DNA of 64,000 nucleotides from Rhodocyclus purpureus. GTDB lineage: Bacteria > Pseudomonadota > Gammaproteobacteria > Burkholderiales > Rhodocyclaceae. Numbering within the stretch: position 1 is the first letter of the stretch; the number at the start of each line of letters is the position of its first letter. The notes below the pieces were generated by a model that was given only the letters and a program-made list of their open reading frames with translations, was not told the origin of the DNA and ran no database searches. Location: NCBI RefSeq assembly GCF_016653115.1, contig NZ_NHRX01000038.1:1-64000 (forward strand), written 5' to 3'. Below are positions 22,121 through 33,755 of the stretch, one piece after another. The translations under genes and the position numbers were made by a program.

Positions 22121-22657
22121 ATGGCTGAACTCGTCACCATCGCGCGCCCCTACGCCGAGGCGGTCTTCCGCCTGGCGAAGGAAAAGCAGGCGCTGACGGT
22201 CTGGTCGGAACGGCTGTCACTGCTCTCGGCCATCGCCGCCGACGAGCGTGTGCGTACTTGCCTCAGCGATCCCGAAACCAACGCTTCCCAGAAAGGGGAA
22301 CTGGTTTCGTCGCTGGCAGGCAAGGCGCTCGGTGACGACGAGATCAACCTGATCCGCATCCTCGCCGAAAACGGCCGTCTGCTCCTGCTGCCTGAAATCG
22401 CCACCCTGTTCGAGGAGCTCAAGGGCGCCGAAGAGGGGGTCAAGGAAGCGACCATCCACAGCGCCTATCCGCTCGACGACGCGCAACTCGCCACCCTGCT
22501 GGTGGAACTCGAGGCGCGTTTCGCAAGCAAGCTCAAGGCCGAAGTAGTCGTCGATCAGTCCCTGATCGGCGGCGTCAAGATCGTGGTTGGCGACCAGGTG
22601 CTCGACATGTCCGTACGCGGCAAGCTCGAGGCCCTCGAGTCGGCGCTCAAGAATTAG
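22121..22657 (+). CDS. atpH: ATP synthase F1 subunit delta
   Basis: 178 residues; links the b stalk to the top of the alpha-beta hexamer. N-terminal ARPYAEAVFRLAKEK and C-terminal DQSLIGGVKIVVGDQVLDMS are the typical OSCP/delta motifs. Three bases after atpF. Confidence 0.97.
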   Translation: MAELVTIARPYAEAVFRLAKEKQALTVWSERLSLLSAIAADERVRTCLSDPETNASQKGELVSSLAGKALGDDEINLIRILAENGRLLLLPEIATLFEELKGAEEGVKEATIHSAYPLDDAQLATLLVELEARFASKLKAEVVVDQSLIGGVKIVVGDQVLDMSVRGKLEALESALKN

Positions 22658-22666
22658 GAGAACTCC

Positions 22667-24208
22667 ATGCAGCAGTTGAACCCTTCCGAAATCAGCGAAC
22701 TGATCAAGACGAAGATCCAGAATCTTCAGTCGGGCGCTGATCTGCGCACGCAGGGCACGGTCGTCTCCGTGACCGACGGCATCTGCCGTGTGCATGGCCT
22801 GACCGACGTCATGCAAGGTGAAATGCTCGAATTCCCGGGCAACACCTTCGGCATGGCGCTGAACCTCGAGCGCGACTCCGTCGGCGCCGTCGTTCTCGGT
22901 GAATACGAACACATCTCCGAAGGCGATACGGTCAAGACGACCGGTCGCATTCTCGAAGTCCCGGTCGGCCCCGAGCTGATCGGCCGCGTGGTCAACTCGC
23001 TCGGCCAGCCGATCGACGGCAAGGGCCCGCTCGGCAACAAGATCACCGACAAGATCGAGAAGGTCGCGCCTGGCGTCATCTGGCGTAAGTCGGTTTCGCA
23101 GCCGGTGCAGACCGGTCTGAAGTCGGTCGACTCGATGGTGCCGGTCGGCCGCGGCCAGCGCGAACTGATCATCGGCGACCGCCAGACCGGCAAGACCGCG
23201 GTGGCGATCGACACGATCATCAACCAGAAGGGTCAGAACATGACCTGTATCTACGTTGCCGTCGGTCAGAAGGCCTCGACCATCGCCAACGTGGTACGCA
23301 AGCTCGAAGAAAACGGCGCGATGGAATACACCATCGTCGTCGCTGCCTCGGCCTCCGAATCGGCTGCGCTGCAGTTCATCGCGCCGTACGCCGGCTGCAC
23401 GATGGGCGAGTACTTCCGCGACCGCGGCCAGGACGCCCTGATCATTTACGACGATCTGACCAAGCAGGCCTGGGCCTACCGTCAGGTGTCGCTGCTGCTG
23501 CGCCGTCCGCCGGGCCGTGAAGCCTACCCGGGCGACGTCTTCTACCTGCACTCGCGTCTGCTCGAGCGCGCCGCGCGCGTCTCGGAAGAGTGGGTCGAGC
23601 GCTTCACCAACGGTGAAGTCAAGGGCAAGACCGGTTCGCTGACCGCGCTGCCGATCATCGAAACACAGGCCGGCGACGTTTCCGCGTTCGTTCCGACCAA
23701 CGTCATCTCGATTACCGACGGCCAGATCTTCCTGGAAACCGACCTCTTCAACGCCGGCATCCGTCCCGCCATCAACGCGGGTATCTCGGTGTCCCGCGTC
23801 GGTGGTGCCGCGCAGACCAAGATCATCAAAAAGCTCGGCGGCGGTGTCCGTCTGGCGCTGGCGCAGTACCGCGAACTCGCGGCCTTCGCCCAGTTCGCTT
23901 CCGACCTCGACGAAGCCACGCGCAAGCAGCTCGAACGCGGCCGTCTGGTCACGGAACTGATGAAGCAGCCGCAGTACGCGCCGCTGTCGGTGTCCGAAAT
24001 GGGCATCACGCTGCTGGCGGTGAACAAGGGCTTCTTCGACAGCGTCGAAGTCAAGCGCGCGCTCGACATCGAACGCCATCTGCACGCCTACGTGAAGCAG
24101 AAGCATCCGGACCTGATCACCAAGATCGAGACGAGCAAGGATCTTGACGCCGACGCCGAGCAGCAGCTCAGCAAGGCGCTCGAGGAGTTCAAGGCCACTC
24201 TGGTCTGA
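22667..24208 (+). CDS. atpA: ATP synthase F1 subunit alpha
   Basis: 513 residues, the regulatory nucleotide-binding subunit of the F1 hexamer. P-loop [15 protein letters not shown] near residue 169; [17 protein letters not shown] is the ATPase alpha/beta signature. [17 protein letters not shown] is the standard betaproteobacterial start. Shine-Dalgarno AGGAGAA is well placed. Confidence 0.98.
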   Translation: MQQLNPSEISELIKTKIQNLQSGADLRTQGTVVSVTDGICRVHGLTDVMQGEMLEFPGNTFGMALNLERDSVGAVVLGEYEHISEGDTVKTTGRILEVPVGPELIGRVVNSLGQPIDGKGPLGNKITDKIEKVAPGVIWRKSVSQPVQTGLKSVDSMVPVGRGQRELIIGDRQTGKTAVAIDTIINQKGQNMTCIYVAVGQKASTIANVVRKLEENGAMEYTIVVAASASESAALQFIAPYAGCTMGEYFRDRGQDALIIYDDLTKQAWAYRQVSLLLRRPPGREAYPGDVFYLHSRLLERAARVSEEWVERFTNGEVKGKTGSLTALPIIETQAGDVSAFVPTNVISITDGQIFLETDLFNAGIRPAINAGISVSRVGGAAQTKIIKKLGGGVRLALAQYRELAAFAQFASDLDEATRKQLERGRLVTELMKQPQYAPLSVSEMGITLLAVNKGFFDSVEVKRALDIERHLHAYVKQKHPDLITKIETSKDLDADAEQQLSKALEEFKATLV

Positions 24209-24224
24209 CGGTCGGGAGAGCGCC

Positions 24225-26526
<2,302 letters not shown>

Positions 26527-26547
26527 GTCTAGCCGCGCGCAAGCGCT

Positions 26548-26585
26548 ACGCGCCGGCCCCGGAAGCACTCCGCAGGCCGGCGCGT
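26548..26585. repeat. 11-bp GC hairpin between atpD and atpC
   Basis: ACGCGCCGGCC (26548-26558) pairs perfectly with GGCCGGCGCGT (26575-26585) around a 16-nt loop. No T run follows, so it is not a standard terminator. It sits early in a 144-bp intergenic region that is long for this operon and may act as an mRNA stability or attenuation element. Confidence 0.7.
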
Positions 26586-26670
26586 TGTCAGCGAGCCTCA
26601 GCTAATTGCCAACGCGCTCCTGCGTCTCGCTCCCGGTCGGGAGCGACGGCATGGAGCGGCGGAGAAAGTC

Positions 26671-27108
26671 ATGTCACTCAGAGTTCATGTCGACATCGTC
26701 AGCGCCGAAGAGGAAATCTTCTCGGGTGAAACCGAGTTCGGCGTATTCCCCGGCGAAGCCGGCGAGCTGGGCATCTATCCCCAGCATTCGCAACTGATCA
26801 CTCGTCTCAAGCCCGGCACCGTTCGTCTGAAGGTGCCCGATTCGGACGATCACGAGATGATCTATGTCTCGGGTGGCATTCTCGAAGTGCAACCGAGCAT
26901 GATCACCGTCCTCGCCGACACGGCGATCCGTGCCGCCGATCTCGACGAAGCCAAGGCTGTCGAAGCCAAGCGTTCCGCCGAGGAAGCGCTGAAGAACCGT
27001 AGTGCGCTGGCCGATTACGCCACCGCCGAAGCCGAACTGGCGCAGGCGATCGCGCAGCTGCAGGCGATCAAGAAGCTGCGCAACCGTGGCAGCATCGCCG
27101 CCTCGTAA
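26671..27108 (+). CDS. atpC: ATP synthase F1 subunit epsilon
   Basis: 145 residues; an N-terminal beta sandwich with [19 protein letters not shown] and a C-terminal helical hairpin. It couples rotor parts and can inhibit ATP hydrolysis. Last gene of the operon, 144 bp after atpD with its own GGAGAAAG Shine-Dalgarno, and followed by a strong terminator. Confidence 0.97.
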   Translation: MSLRVHVDIVSAEEEIFSGETEFGVFPGEAGELGIYPQHSQLITRLKPGTVRLKVPDSDDHEMIYVSGGILEVQPSMITVLADTAIRAADLDEAKAVEAKRSAEEALKNRSALADYATAEAELAQAIAQLQAIKKLRNRGSIAAS

Positions 27109-27150
27109 GTCGAGTTGAAGATTGCGCCGTCCGCGGACGGATGATCTGCG

Positions 27151-27186
27151 AAAAGGCCGGACATCGAAAGATGCTCCGGCCTTTTT
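27151..27186 (+). terminator. Rho-independent terminator of the atp operon
   Basis: AAAAGGCCGGA pairs with TCCGGCCTTTTT around a short loop. GC stem plus T5 run, 42 bp after atpC. Confidence 0.92.
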
Positions 27187-27212
27187 GCATCGAACGAAGG
27201 CCCGAATTGATC

Positions 27213-27959
27213 ATGAAGAAGAAACTGCTCATTGCTAGCGCGCTCGCCCTGATCGCGAGCGGAGGCATTCAAGGCGCCGAGGAAAACCACGCTCACTGGA
27301 GCTATAGCGGCACGACCGACCCCCGCCACTGGGGTGAGTTGCAGCAAGGCTTCGCCACGTGCAAGATCGGCAAGGAGCAGTCGCCGATCGACATCCGTGA
27401 CGCGAAGAAGGGCGACCTGCCGGCGATCGGCTTCGCCTACAAGCCCGGTCCAGCCGAGATCGTGAACAACGGCCACACGATCCAGGTCAATCCGGCCGCC
27501 GGCGGCACCCTGACGCTGGCCTCGGGCGAGTACGAGCTCTTGCAGTTCCACTTCCACGCGCCTGGCGAGGAAAGGATCAAAGGCAAGGCCTATCCGCTGG
27601 GGGCCCACCTCGTGCATCGTGACGAAGAGGGCAAGCTCGCGGTAGTCGGCATCCTCTTCAAGGTCGGCAAGGAAAACCCGGTCCTCGCGCGGATCTTCGA
27701 CGCAATGCCGACGCAGCCCGGCAGCAAGGCGGTGCTGCCCGGCGATCTGAACGTCGCCGACTTGTTGCCCGCCAGCCGCGGCTACTATGCCTTCACCGGT
27801 TCGCTGACGACCCCCCCCTGCAGTGAAGGCGTCCGTTGGCAGATCCTGGGTCAGCCCCTTGAACTCTCCAAGGCACAGCTCGCTGCGTTCAGGAAGATCT
27901 ATCCGATGAATGCGCGCCCGGTACAGCCGCTCAACGGACGCAGGGTCGAGAAGAGCTGA
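27213..27959 (+). CDS. Periplasmic alpha-class carbonic anhydrase
   Basis: 248 residues from the ATG at 27213, giving a Sec signal peptide (MKKKLLIASALALIASGGIQ, cut after GA|E). It interconverts CO2 and bicarbonate with a zinc ion. Alpha-class motifs: HWSYSG, GKEQSPIDIR, the zinc histidines in LLQFHFHAPGEE and GAHLVHRD, and YYAFTGSLTTPPCSEGV. Length normal. It follows the atp terminator, so it is transcribed separately; a terminator read as its leader ends 26 bases ahead. Confidence 0.95.
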   Translation: MKKKLLIASALALIASGGIQGAEENHAHWSYSGTTDPRHWGELQQGFATCKIGKEQSPIDIRDAKKGDLPAIGFAYKPGPAEIVNNGHTIQVNPAAGGTLTLASGEYELLQFHFHAPGEERIKGKAYPLGAHLVHRDEEGKLAVVGILFKVGKENPVLARIFDAMPTQPGSKAVLPGDLNVADLLPASRGYYAFTGSLTTPPCSEGVRWQILGQPLELSKAQLAAFRKIYPMNARPVQPLNGRRVEKS

Positions 27960-28007
27960 AGCGCCCCTTGAAGCGGGAGACGCCGGAAAATCGCTTCCGG
28001 CGCTCCG

Positions 28008-28616
28008 TCAGCGCTGCAGCGGGCGCGCCTGTTCGATCCGCTGCAGGCGCTTTTCCAGCCGCGCCAGATCGCCATCCAGGGCATCGATTTCGCTGCAGAA
28101 TGCGCCGAAGGCCTCGCGTGAGGTGACGGCCTGCTTCTCGAACACGAGATACTCGCCGAGGTTGCGCGCACCACGGTTCATCGCCTCGCGCTGCCAGGCG
28201 CCGAAGCGGCGGGCGCCGTCGACGATGCGGCGGGCGGCGATGTCACCGAAGGTCGTCCCGCCGAAGATGCGTGCCAGATCGTCCTCGACGTCCCAGCGCA
28301 GGTTGCGCGCGATGAAACCGAGCGCCTCGGCGAACTCGATCGATCCCGAGATGCGCGTTGCGCCGACAATCGACGCACGGTCGCTGAGCGCGCGCGACAG
28401 GGTGTCGTCGGGCAGGCGCAGTGTCACCAGCGCTTCGGTGCCGGCCGGCGCCTCGACGAACAGTCCTTCCGGGGTAACCGCGACCGTCATCGACCAGTCG
28501 CGGAATTCGACGCGCGCCGCCTGCCCGGCGAAGGGCGTGAGCCGCGTCGTCGCCCAGCGCTCGTTGCCGAGCAGGCGATTGACGAAACGCAGGGCGGGGG
28601 CGGCGAGCAGCGACAC
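28008..28616 (-). CDS. ubiJ: Ubiquinone biosynthesis accessory factor UbiJ (SCP2 domain)
   Basis: About 202 residues from a GTG at 28616, two bases after the stop of the upstream gene; this gives the typical start SLLAAPALRFVNRLL. An N-terminal SCP2-like lipid-binding domain is followed by a C-terminal helical region ending EIDALDGDLARLEKRLQRIE. UbiJ helps organise the soluble ubiquinone biosynthesis complex by binding intermediates. Context supports it: ubiE is two genes upstream in the same leftward group. Confidence 0.85.
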   Translation of the reverse strand: MSLLAAPALRFVNRLLGNERWATTRLTPFAGQAARVEFRDWSMTVAVTPEGLFVEAPAGTEALVTLRLPDDTLSRALSDRASIVGATRISGSIEFAEALGFIARNLRWDVEDDLARIFGGTTFGDIAARRIVDGARRFGAWQREAMNRGARNLGEYLVFEKQAVTSREAFGAFCSEIDALDGDLARLEKRLQRIEQARPLQR

Positions 28617-28618
28617 GA

Positions 28619-29545
28619 TCAGGCGACCTGCTGGATGCCGGCGACGGTCCAGCCGCGATCGCCGGTGACGGGCTTGGCGAGGTTCCACACCTCGCTGAAG
28701 GGCTCGGCGGCGGCACCGGCTTGCTCACGGATGGTCCCGGAGAAATGCACGCTGGCGATGTGGCGGTCGCCTTCGGTGACGACTTCGAGCAGTTGCGCTT
28801 CGAGCGTGACGACGTCGGTCTGCTGCGTCGCACCCTGGCGCTCGTCGAGCTGCATCTTGACCTCGGCGAAGACCTCGGGGCTCAGGAACTCGCGCAGGTC
28901 GGCGACATCGCCGCGGTCGTTGGCAGCCTGCAGGCGGACGAAGTTGAGCTTGGCGACGCGCAGGAAGCCCTCGGCGTCGAAGTCGGCCGGGATCGACGGC
29001 GCTGCCTTGAAGTCGGCGCCGAGCAGTTCGCCCGGAGTGCCGGCGGCCGGCGCGGCCTGGCTGCCCGTGGTATCGGCCAGCGAGGAGCGCAGCGAGCCGA
29101 CCGAAGTGGCCGGAGTCGGTGCAGGAGTCGCCACGGAGTGTGCTGCAGCGCCAGTACCCGCGCCGGCGTAGCCGAGCTGCGGCGCCTTCGCCTTGCCGCG
29201 GTTCATGAGCATGCGCACGACGAAGATCGCGACCATCGCCAGCAGCGCGATGAGCAGGAAGTTGGCCAGTTCTTCACCGAAGCCGAAGTGCGAGGCGAGG
29301 GCGGCCAGTCCGAGACCGGCGGCAAGGCCGGCGAGCGGGCCCATCCAGTTGCGCTTGGGCGTTGCGGCAGCCGGGGTGGTGGGGGCGGGGGCGGCACGCT
29401 GTGCAGCCGGGGCCTGCGGTGCCGGCGTCGCCGAACGCTGCATGCCGACCGACTTGCCGCCGCCGACACGCGCGGCTTCGGCGTTGCCGACCAGCATGCC
29501 GAGGCTGAACACCGAGAGGCAAAGGGCGATCAGGAATTTACGCAT
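28619..29545 (-). CDS. Tim44-domain membrane protein
   Basis: 308 residues. Signal peptide or membrane anchor (MRKFLIALCLSVFSLGMLVG ending AEA|A), an Ala/Pro-rich linker, one or two membrane segments (ELANFLLIALLAMVAIFVV), a second linker, and a C-terminal Tim44-like/NTF2-fold domain from about residue 185 (DAEGFLRVAKLNFVRLQAAN onward). Bacterial Tim44-like proteins are membrane-anchored with unknown client. It lies between ubiE and ubiJ, nearly overlapping ubiJ, so one operon is likely. Confidence 0.85.
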   Translation of the reverse strand: MRKFLIALCLSVFSLGMLVGNAEAARVGGGKSVGMQRSATPAPQAPAAQRAAPAPTTPAAATPKRNWMGPLAGLAAGLGLAALASHFGFGEELANFLLIALLAMVAIFVVRMLMNRGKAKAPQLGYAGAGTGAAAHSVATPAPTPATSVGSLRSSLADTTGSQAAPAAGTPGELLGADFKAAPSIPADFDAEGFLRVAKLNFVRLQAANDRGDVADLREFLSPEVFAEVKMQLDERQGATQQTDVVTLEAQLLEVVTEGDRHIASVHFSGTIREQAGAAAEPFSEVWNLAKPVTGDRGWTVAGIQQVA

Positions 29546-29557
29546 GGGGACTCCTCC

Positions 29558-30298
29558 TCAGAACTTGAAACCACGGTGCAGGGCGACGACACCGAAGGTC
29601 ATGTTGAAGTAATCGACACGCTCGAAGCCGACTTGTTCCATCATCGCCTTCAGCGTCTCCTGGTCCGGGTGCACGCGGATCGATTCGGACAGGTACTGGT
29701 AGCTCGCCGCATCCTGCGTCACCAGCTGGCCGATGCGCGGGATGATCTTGAACGAATAGAAATCGTAGAACGGCGCCAGCGGCTTCCACACCTGCGAGAA
29801 CTCCAGCACCAGCAGGCGGCCGCCCGGACGCAGCACGCGGTACATCTCGGCCAGCGCGACGTCCTTGTGCGTCATGTTGCGCAGGCCGAAGGCGACGGTG
29901 ACGCAGTCGAAGTGGTCGTCGGGGAAGGGCAGCTTCTCGGCGTCGCACTGTGCCGCGGCGATGGCCACGCCCTTGTCGATCAGGCGGTCGCGGCCGTGCG
30001 TCAGCATCGAGTTGTTGATGTCGGTGAGGATGACCTGGCCGGTCGGGCCGACCTTCCTGGCGAAGGCCAGCGACAGGTCGCCGGTACCGCCGGCGACGTC
30101 GAGGACGCGCGAGCCGGTGGTGACGCCGCTCTGCGCGATCGTGAAGTTTTTCCACAGCCGGTGCAGGCCGCCGGACATGAGGTCGTTCATCAGGTCGTAG
30201 CGGCTGGCGACTGAGTCGAAAACGTCGGCGACGCGACGGGCCTTCTCGGCTTCGGCGACGCTCTGGTAGCCGAAATGGGTGGTTTTCTGATCGTTCAT
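29558..30298 (-). CDS. ubiE: Demethylmenaquinone/ubiquinone methyltransferase UbiE
   Basis: 246 residues. Class I SAM methyltransferase performing C-methylation in ubiquinone (and menaquinone) synthesis. Family signatures are [22 protein letters not shown] motif [34 protein letters not shown] and LEFSQVWKP. The ATG at 30298 gives [14 protein letters not shown], the usual start; the upstream in-frame extension is unsupported. Followed by the Tim44-domain gene and ubiJ. Confidence 0.97.
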   Translation of the reverse strand: MNDQKTTHFGYQSVAEAEKARRVADVFDSVASRYDLMNDLMSGGLHRLWKNFTIAQSGVTTGSRVLDVAGGTGDLSLAFARKVGPTGQVILTDINNSMLTHGRDRLIDKGVAIAAAQCDAEKLPFPDDHFDCVTVAFGLRNMTHKDVALAEMYRVLRPGGRLLVLEFSQVWKPLAPFYDFYSFKIIPRIGQLVTQDAASYQYLSESIRVHPDQETLKAMMEQVGFERVDYFNMTFGVVALHRGFKF

Positions 30299-30353
30299 CG
30301 TGCAGGAGTAAGTAGGGTCTCGAAAGTTCGCCGGATCGGTGGTCGAGCCGGGC

Positions 30354-30731
30354 TCAAGCCGGGTCGCGACTGGCGCCGGCGGCGGCAAGCTGGTCCAGAT
30401 AGCTCTGCCACAGCTCGTCGTGGTGTTTGCCGAAGTTGTACAGCAAGTCCCAGGAGTAGATCCCGCTATCGTGCCCGTCCGAAAAGACCGGCCGGATCGC
30501 GTACTGGCCGACCGGCTCGATGGCGACGATATTGACCTCGCGCTTGCCGGTCTGCAGCGTTTCCTGCCCCGGGCCGTGGCCGCGCGCCTCCGCCGAGGGA
30601 GTCCATACCCTCAGGAATTCACAGGACAGCGAAAAACGTTCGCCGTTGTCGAAAGCGATTTCAAGCCGACGCGACTGCTGGTGCAGCGTGATCTCCGTCG
30701 GCAGCGGTGCTGCTCGGTCCAGACCGGCCAT
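30354..30731 (-). CDS. DUF971 domain protein
   Basis: 125 residues. The DUF971 (gamma-butyrobetaine hydroxylase N-terminal-like) domain is seen in [34 protein letters not shown], and [19 protein letters not shown]. Probably a small metal-binding cytosolic protein; some relatives are linked to Fe-S or ubiquinone metabolism. Directly upstream of ubiE in the same direction, a common pairing in betaproteobacteria. Confidence 0.88.
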   Translation of the reverse strand: MAGLDRAAPLPTEITLHQQSRRLEIAFDNGERFSLSCEFLRVWTPSAEARGHGPGQETLQTGKREVNIVAIEPVGQYAIRPVFSDGHDSGIYSWDLLYNFGKHHDELWQSYLDQLAAAGASRDPA

Positions 30732-30956
30732 GCGACCCCCGGGAAGAATTTGGACGCGCTATCATAACAGAAGCGCTGGCGGCATCAGCCGCAGCGCGGC
30801 CGGGAAGCGCTGGCTTTCGGTGCGGGCGCGGCGGGCGCGCTGGCCGGAAAGTTCGCGAGCGGCGCCGACCACCAGCTTGCTGCCAAAATTCGTCATCAAT
30901 TTGTAACGGCAGTTTCATAAAGTGGGCAACAGTGAGTGATTGCCAGGAGCTTCTCC

Positions 30957-31649
30957 ATGCCCGCCAACATCCTCGTCGTCGAAGACGAGCCCGCCATCCA
31001 GGAACTGATCGCCGCCAACCTGCAGCACGGTGGACACCACGTGCTGCGCGCCAGCGACGTCGAGGAAGCGACACGCCTCGTGCGCGAGACGCTTCCCGAC
31101 CTCGTCCTGCTCGACTGGATGCTGCCCGGAACGCCGGGAATCCAGTTCGCCCGCCGTCTGCGCGCCGATGAGCGCACGCGCCAGTTGCCGATCATCATGC
31201 TCACCGCGCGTGGCGAGGAGCAGGACAAGGTTTCCGGACTCGATGCCGGTGCCGACGACTATCTGACCAAGCCCTTCTCACCGCGCGAACTGATGGCGCG
31301 CATCAACGCCGTCCTGCGTCGGCGTGCGCCGCAGATGACCGACGAGGCGATCGAAGTCGGCGGCCTGCGCCTCGACCCGGCGACGCATCGTGTTTTCACC
31401 GACGGCAAGCCTGCCGACCTCGGGCCGACCGAGTTCCGCCTGCTGCACTTCTTCATGACCCACGCCGAGCGCGTGCACAGCCGCACGCAACTGCTCGACC
31501 AGGTGTGGGGCGACCACGTCTTCGTCGAGGAGCGCACGGTCGACGTGCATATCCGCCGTCTGCGCAGCGCGCTGGAGGCGAGCGGCCACGACCGCCTGAT
31601 CCAGACGGTCCGCGGTGCCGGCTACCGCTTCTCGGCCTTGAGCGAGTAG
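30957..31649 (+). CDS. phoB: Phosphate regulon response regulator PhoB
   Basis: 230 residues from the ATG at 30957, with CCAGGAGC upstream. Receiver domain with DE at 9-10, phospho-acceptor in LVLLDWMLPGTPG and KPFSPREL; C-terminal winged-helix (OmpR-type) domain with GPTEFRLLHFFMTHAERVHS. Activates genes for phosphate uptake when phosphorylated by PhoR, seven bases downstream. The leader near 30900-30920 has TTGTAAC-GGCA-GTTTCAT, loosely like a Pho box, so autoregulation is plausible but weakly supported. Confidence 0.95.
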   Translation: MPANILVVEDEPAIQELIAANLQHGGHHVLRASDVEEATRLVRETLPDLVLLDWMLPGTPGIQFARRLRADERTRQLPIIMLTARGEEQDKVSGLDAGADDYLTKPFSPRELMARINAVLRRRAPQMTDEAIEVGGLRLDPATHRVFTDGKPADLGPTEFRLLHFFMTHAERVHSRTQLLDQVWGDHVFVEERTVDVHIRRLRSALEASGHDRLIQTVRGAGYRFSALSE

Positions 31650-31656
31650 GTTCGCC

Positions 31657-32958
31657 GTGAATCAGGTCTGGGGCTCGCTGGTCTGGGCGGTGCTGCTGGT
31701 GTCGCTACTGGCCGGCGCGCCGCTCGGGTTCTTCTGGGGACGCGAGGCGGCACTGGAGGGGATCATCGGTGGACTCGTCCTGCTGCTCGGCTGGCATCAT
31801 TTCCAGCTCGGGCGACTGCTCGACTGGCTGGCCGGTCCGATGGAGGCACGGGTACCCGAGACCGTCGGGCTGTGGGACGCCGCCTTCGCCGGGCTGCATC
31901 GGCGTACCCGCATCCGCGTCGGCGAGCAGCAGACCCTGAGCGCGGCGCTGGCGAACTTCAGCCGTGCCGCGCAGGCGCTTCCCGACGGCATCATCGTCTT
32001 CGACCAGCACCGTCGCATCGACTGGATGAATCACTCGGCCATCAAGCATTTCTCGCTCAAGCCTGAAGACCGCGGGCAGGTGATGACACACCTGATCCGG
32101 CAGCCGGACTTCATCGCCTACCTCGACTCGGCCAGGTACGACGACCCGCTCGTCTATCGCAGCGAGCACTCGCCCGGATTGACGCTGCTGCTGAAGGTGA
32201 TTCCCTACGGTGAAGACCGGACGCTGCTGCTCTCGCACGACATCGGCCATCAGGAGCGCCTCGAACGCGTGCGCAGCGACTTCATCGCCAACGTCTCGCA
32301 CGAGCTGAAGACACCGCTGACTGTCGTCGCCGGCTTTGCCGAAATGCTCGCCGACGACCCCACCGGCTACAGCGACGAGGAAGTCAGGCGCTACCTGACG
32401 CTGATCAACGAACAGTCGCTGCGCATGCGCCGCCTGATCGAGGACCTGCTGACCCTGTCGGGTCTGGAAACCGACGGCCACAAAGCGGCCGAGGAGCCCG
32501 TCGAGGTCGAGCCGCTGTTGCAGACGATCCTGACCGAGGCACAGGCGCTTTCGGCGGGTCGGCATCAAATCTCGCTGTCGATCGACGCGCCGGCCGTCCT
32601 GCGCGGCTGCAGCAACGAATTGCGCAGCGCCTTCGGCAACCTCGCCAGCAATGCCGTCCGCTACACGCCGGAAGGCGGACGCATAGAACTCACCTGGCAG
32701 CGCACTGCCGATGGCGGCGCGCGTTTCGTCGTCGCCGACACCGGCATCGGCGTTTCGCCGCAGCACCTGCCGCGCCTGACCGAGCGCTTCTACCGCGTCG
32801 ACCGCAGCCGTTCGCGCGAAACCGGCGGCACCGGACTCGGCCTGGCGATCGTCAAGCACGTGCTCACCCACCACCAGGCAACGCTCGAAATCAGCAGCGA
32901 ACTCGGCAGCGGCAGCCGCTTCGCAGCCCGCTTCCCCGCGCAGCGGCTGATCGACTGA
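31657..32958 (+). CDS. phoR: Phosphate regulon sensor histidine kinase PhoR
   Basis: 433 residues from a GTG. Two N-terminal membrane helices with almost no periplasmic loop (residues 8-45), a PAS domain about 100-190, HisKA with NVSHELKTPLTVVAGF (phospho-His near 219), then HATPase with NLASNAVRYTPEGG, DTGIGV and GGTGLGLAIVKHVL. The absence of a periplasmic sensor is normal for PhoR, which senses through the Pst transporter and PhoU. Forms an operon with phoB. Confidence 0.95.
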   Translation: MNQVWGSLVWAVLLVSLLAGAPLGFFWGREAALEGIIGGLVLLLGWHHFQLGRLLDWLAGPMEARVPETVGLWDAAFAGLHRRTRIRVGEQQTLSAALANFSRAAQALPDGIIVFDQHRRIDWMNHSAIKHFSLKPEDRGQVMTHLIRQPDFIAYLDSARYDDPLVYRSEHSPGLTLLLKVIPYGEDRTLLLSHDIGHQERLERVRSDFIANVSHELKTPLTVVAGFAEMLADDPTGYSDEEVRRYLTLINEQSLRMRRLIEDLLTLSGLETDGHKAAEEPVEVEPLLQTILTEAQALSAGRHQISLSIDAPAVLRGCSNELRSAFGNLASNAVRYTPEGGRIELTWQRTADGGARFVVADTGIGVSPQHLPRLTERFYRVDRSRSRETGGTGLGLAIVKHVLTHHQATLEISSELGSGSRFAARFPAQRLID

Positions 32959-32967
32959 ACACTTCTC

Positions 32968-33083
32968 TCGTGGGAGCGCCGCAAGGCCCGAACGGCTTGT
33001 TCACGATTCGTGGCTGACGCCACTCCCACAAGATGACCGACGCCGGGTGCTTCTCTTGTGGGAGGGCCGTGAGGCCCGAATGC
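32968..33083. repeat. REP array on the left of the RAYT gene
   Basis: Three REP units: GTGGGAGCGCCGCAAGGCCC (32970 on), the inverted TTCGTGGCTGACGCCACTCC (33007 on), and GTGGGAGGGCCGTGAGGCCC (33058 on). Each carries an internal short stem such as GGCC..GGCC. Adjacent to the transposase that such elements depend on. Confidence 0.85.
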
Positions 33084-33097
33084 ATGGGCGTCGGCAG

Positions 33098-33550
33098 TCA
33101 CAACCAGACCGCGTCCCAGTGCGGGTAGTCGCCGATCCGGCTGACTATTCCTGCGCGCAAAGGGTTGGCGACGATGTAGCGCGCGCTGGCAGCAAGATCC
33201 TCTTCCATGCGCAGCGCGTGGTCGAAAAAACCATCCTGCCAGCGTTTCATTCCTTTGGCTCCACAAACCTCGTTGATCAGTCTGGCGGCATTGGCCTTGA
33301 CCGTCCCCACCAACTCGGAGAGCTCTGCGTCCTCGAGTTGCAACAGCCAGTGCAGGTGATCCGGCATCAGCACATAAGCGAGGGTTTTACAGCGACCGAG
33401 GCCGTCGGACTCGCGCAATTGCGAGATCACGAGGCGGGCGAGCTGGAAATCAACGAACAAGGGCTGACGGCCATGCGTTACCGTCGTCACGAGATAGATG
33501 CGACCAGGCTCGGAATGCCTGCCGCGACGCAAAGATGAAGAGTGGAACAT
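33098..33550 (-). CDS. REP-associated tyrosine transposase (RAYT)
   Basis: 150 residues, Y1 HUH-type (IS200-like) single-strand transposase family. The HUH motif is MPDHLHWLLQL near residue 60; the catalytic tyrosine is in SARYIVANPLRAGIV near residue 128, the hallmark RAYT sequence. Start MFHSSSLRRGRHSEPGRIYL follows family form. These enzymes cut and move short REP palindromes and are normally single-copy genes flanked by REPs, exactly as here (32968-33083 and 33591-33754). Intact length, so probably functional. Confidence 0.93.
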   Translation of the reverse strand: MFHSSSLRRGRHSEPGRIYLVTTVTHGRQPLFVDFQLARLVISQLRESDGLGRCKTLAYVLMPDHLHWLLQLEDAELSELVGTVKANAARLINEVCGAKGMKRWQDGFFDHALRMEEDLAASARYIVANPLRAGIVSRIGDYPHWDAVWL

Positions 33551-33590
33551 GATGACCTGAGCGTAAATCGTCAGGCTTGAGAATGCACGG

Positions 33591-33754
33591 GTTCGTGGCT
33601 GACGCCACTCCCACCAGATGGCCGACAGCCGTGTGCTTCTCTTGTGGGAGGGTCGGAAGGCCCGAAGGCTTGTTCACGATTCGTGGCTGACGCCACTGCC
33701 ACGAGATGCCCGACGCCGCGAGTTTCTCTCGTGGGAGGGCCGTGAGGCCCGAAT
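33591..33754. repeat. REP array on the right of the RAYT gene
   Basis: Four units alternating in orientation: TTCGTGGCTGACGCCACTCC (33592 on), GTGGGAGGGTCGGAAGGCCC (33644 on), TTCGTGGCTGACGCCACTGC (33680 on), and GTGGGAGGGCCGTGAGGCCC (33731 on). Ends one base before the HIT gene stop, so it may also affect its mRNA 3' end. Confidence 0.85.
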
Positions 33755-33755
33755 G

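Noticed and set aside
30900-30922. Pho box before phoB
   Set aside because: The two half-sites match the consensus at only four to five of seven positions; mentioned with phoB but not listed.
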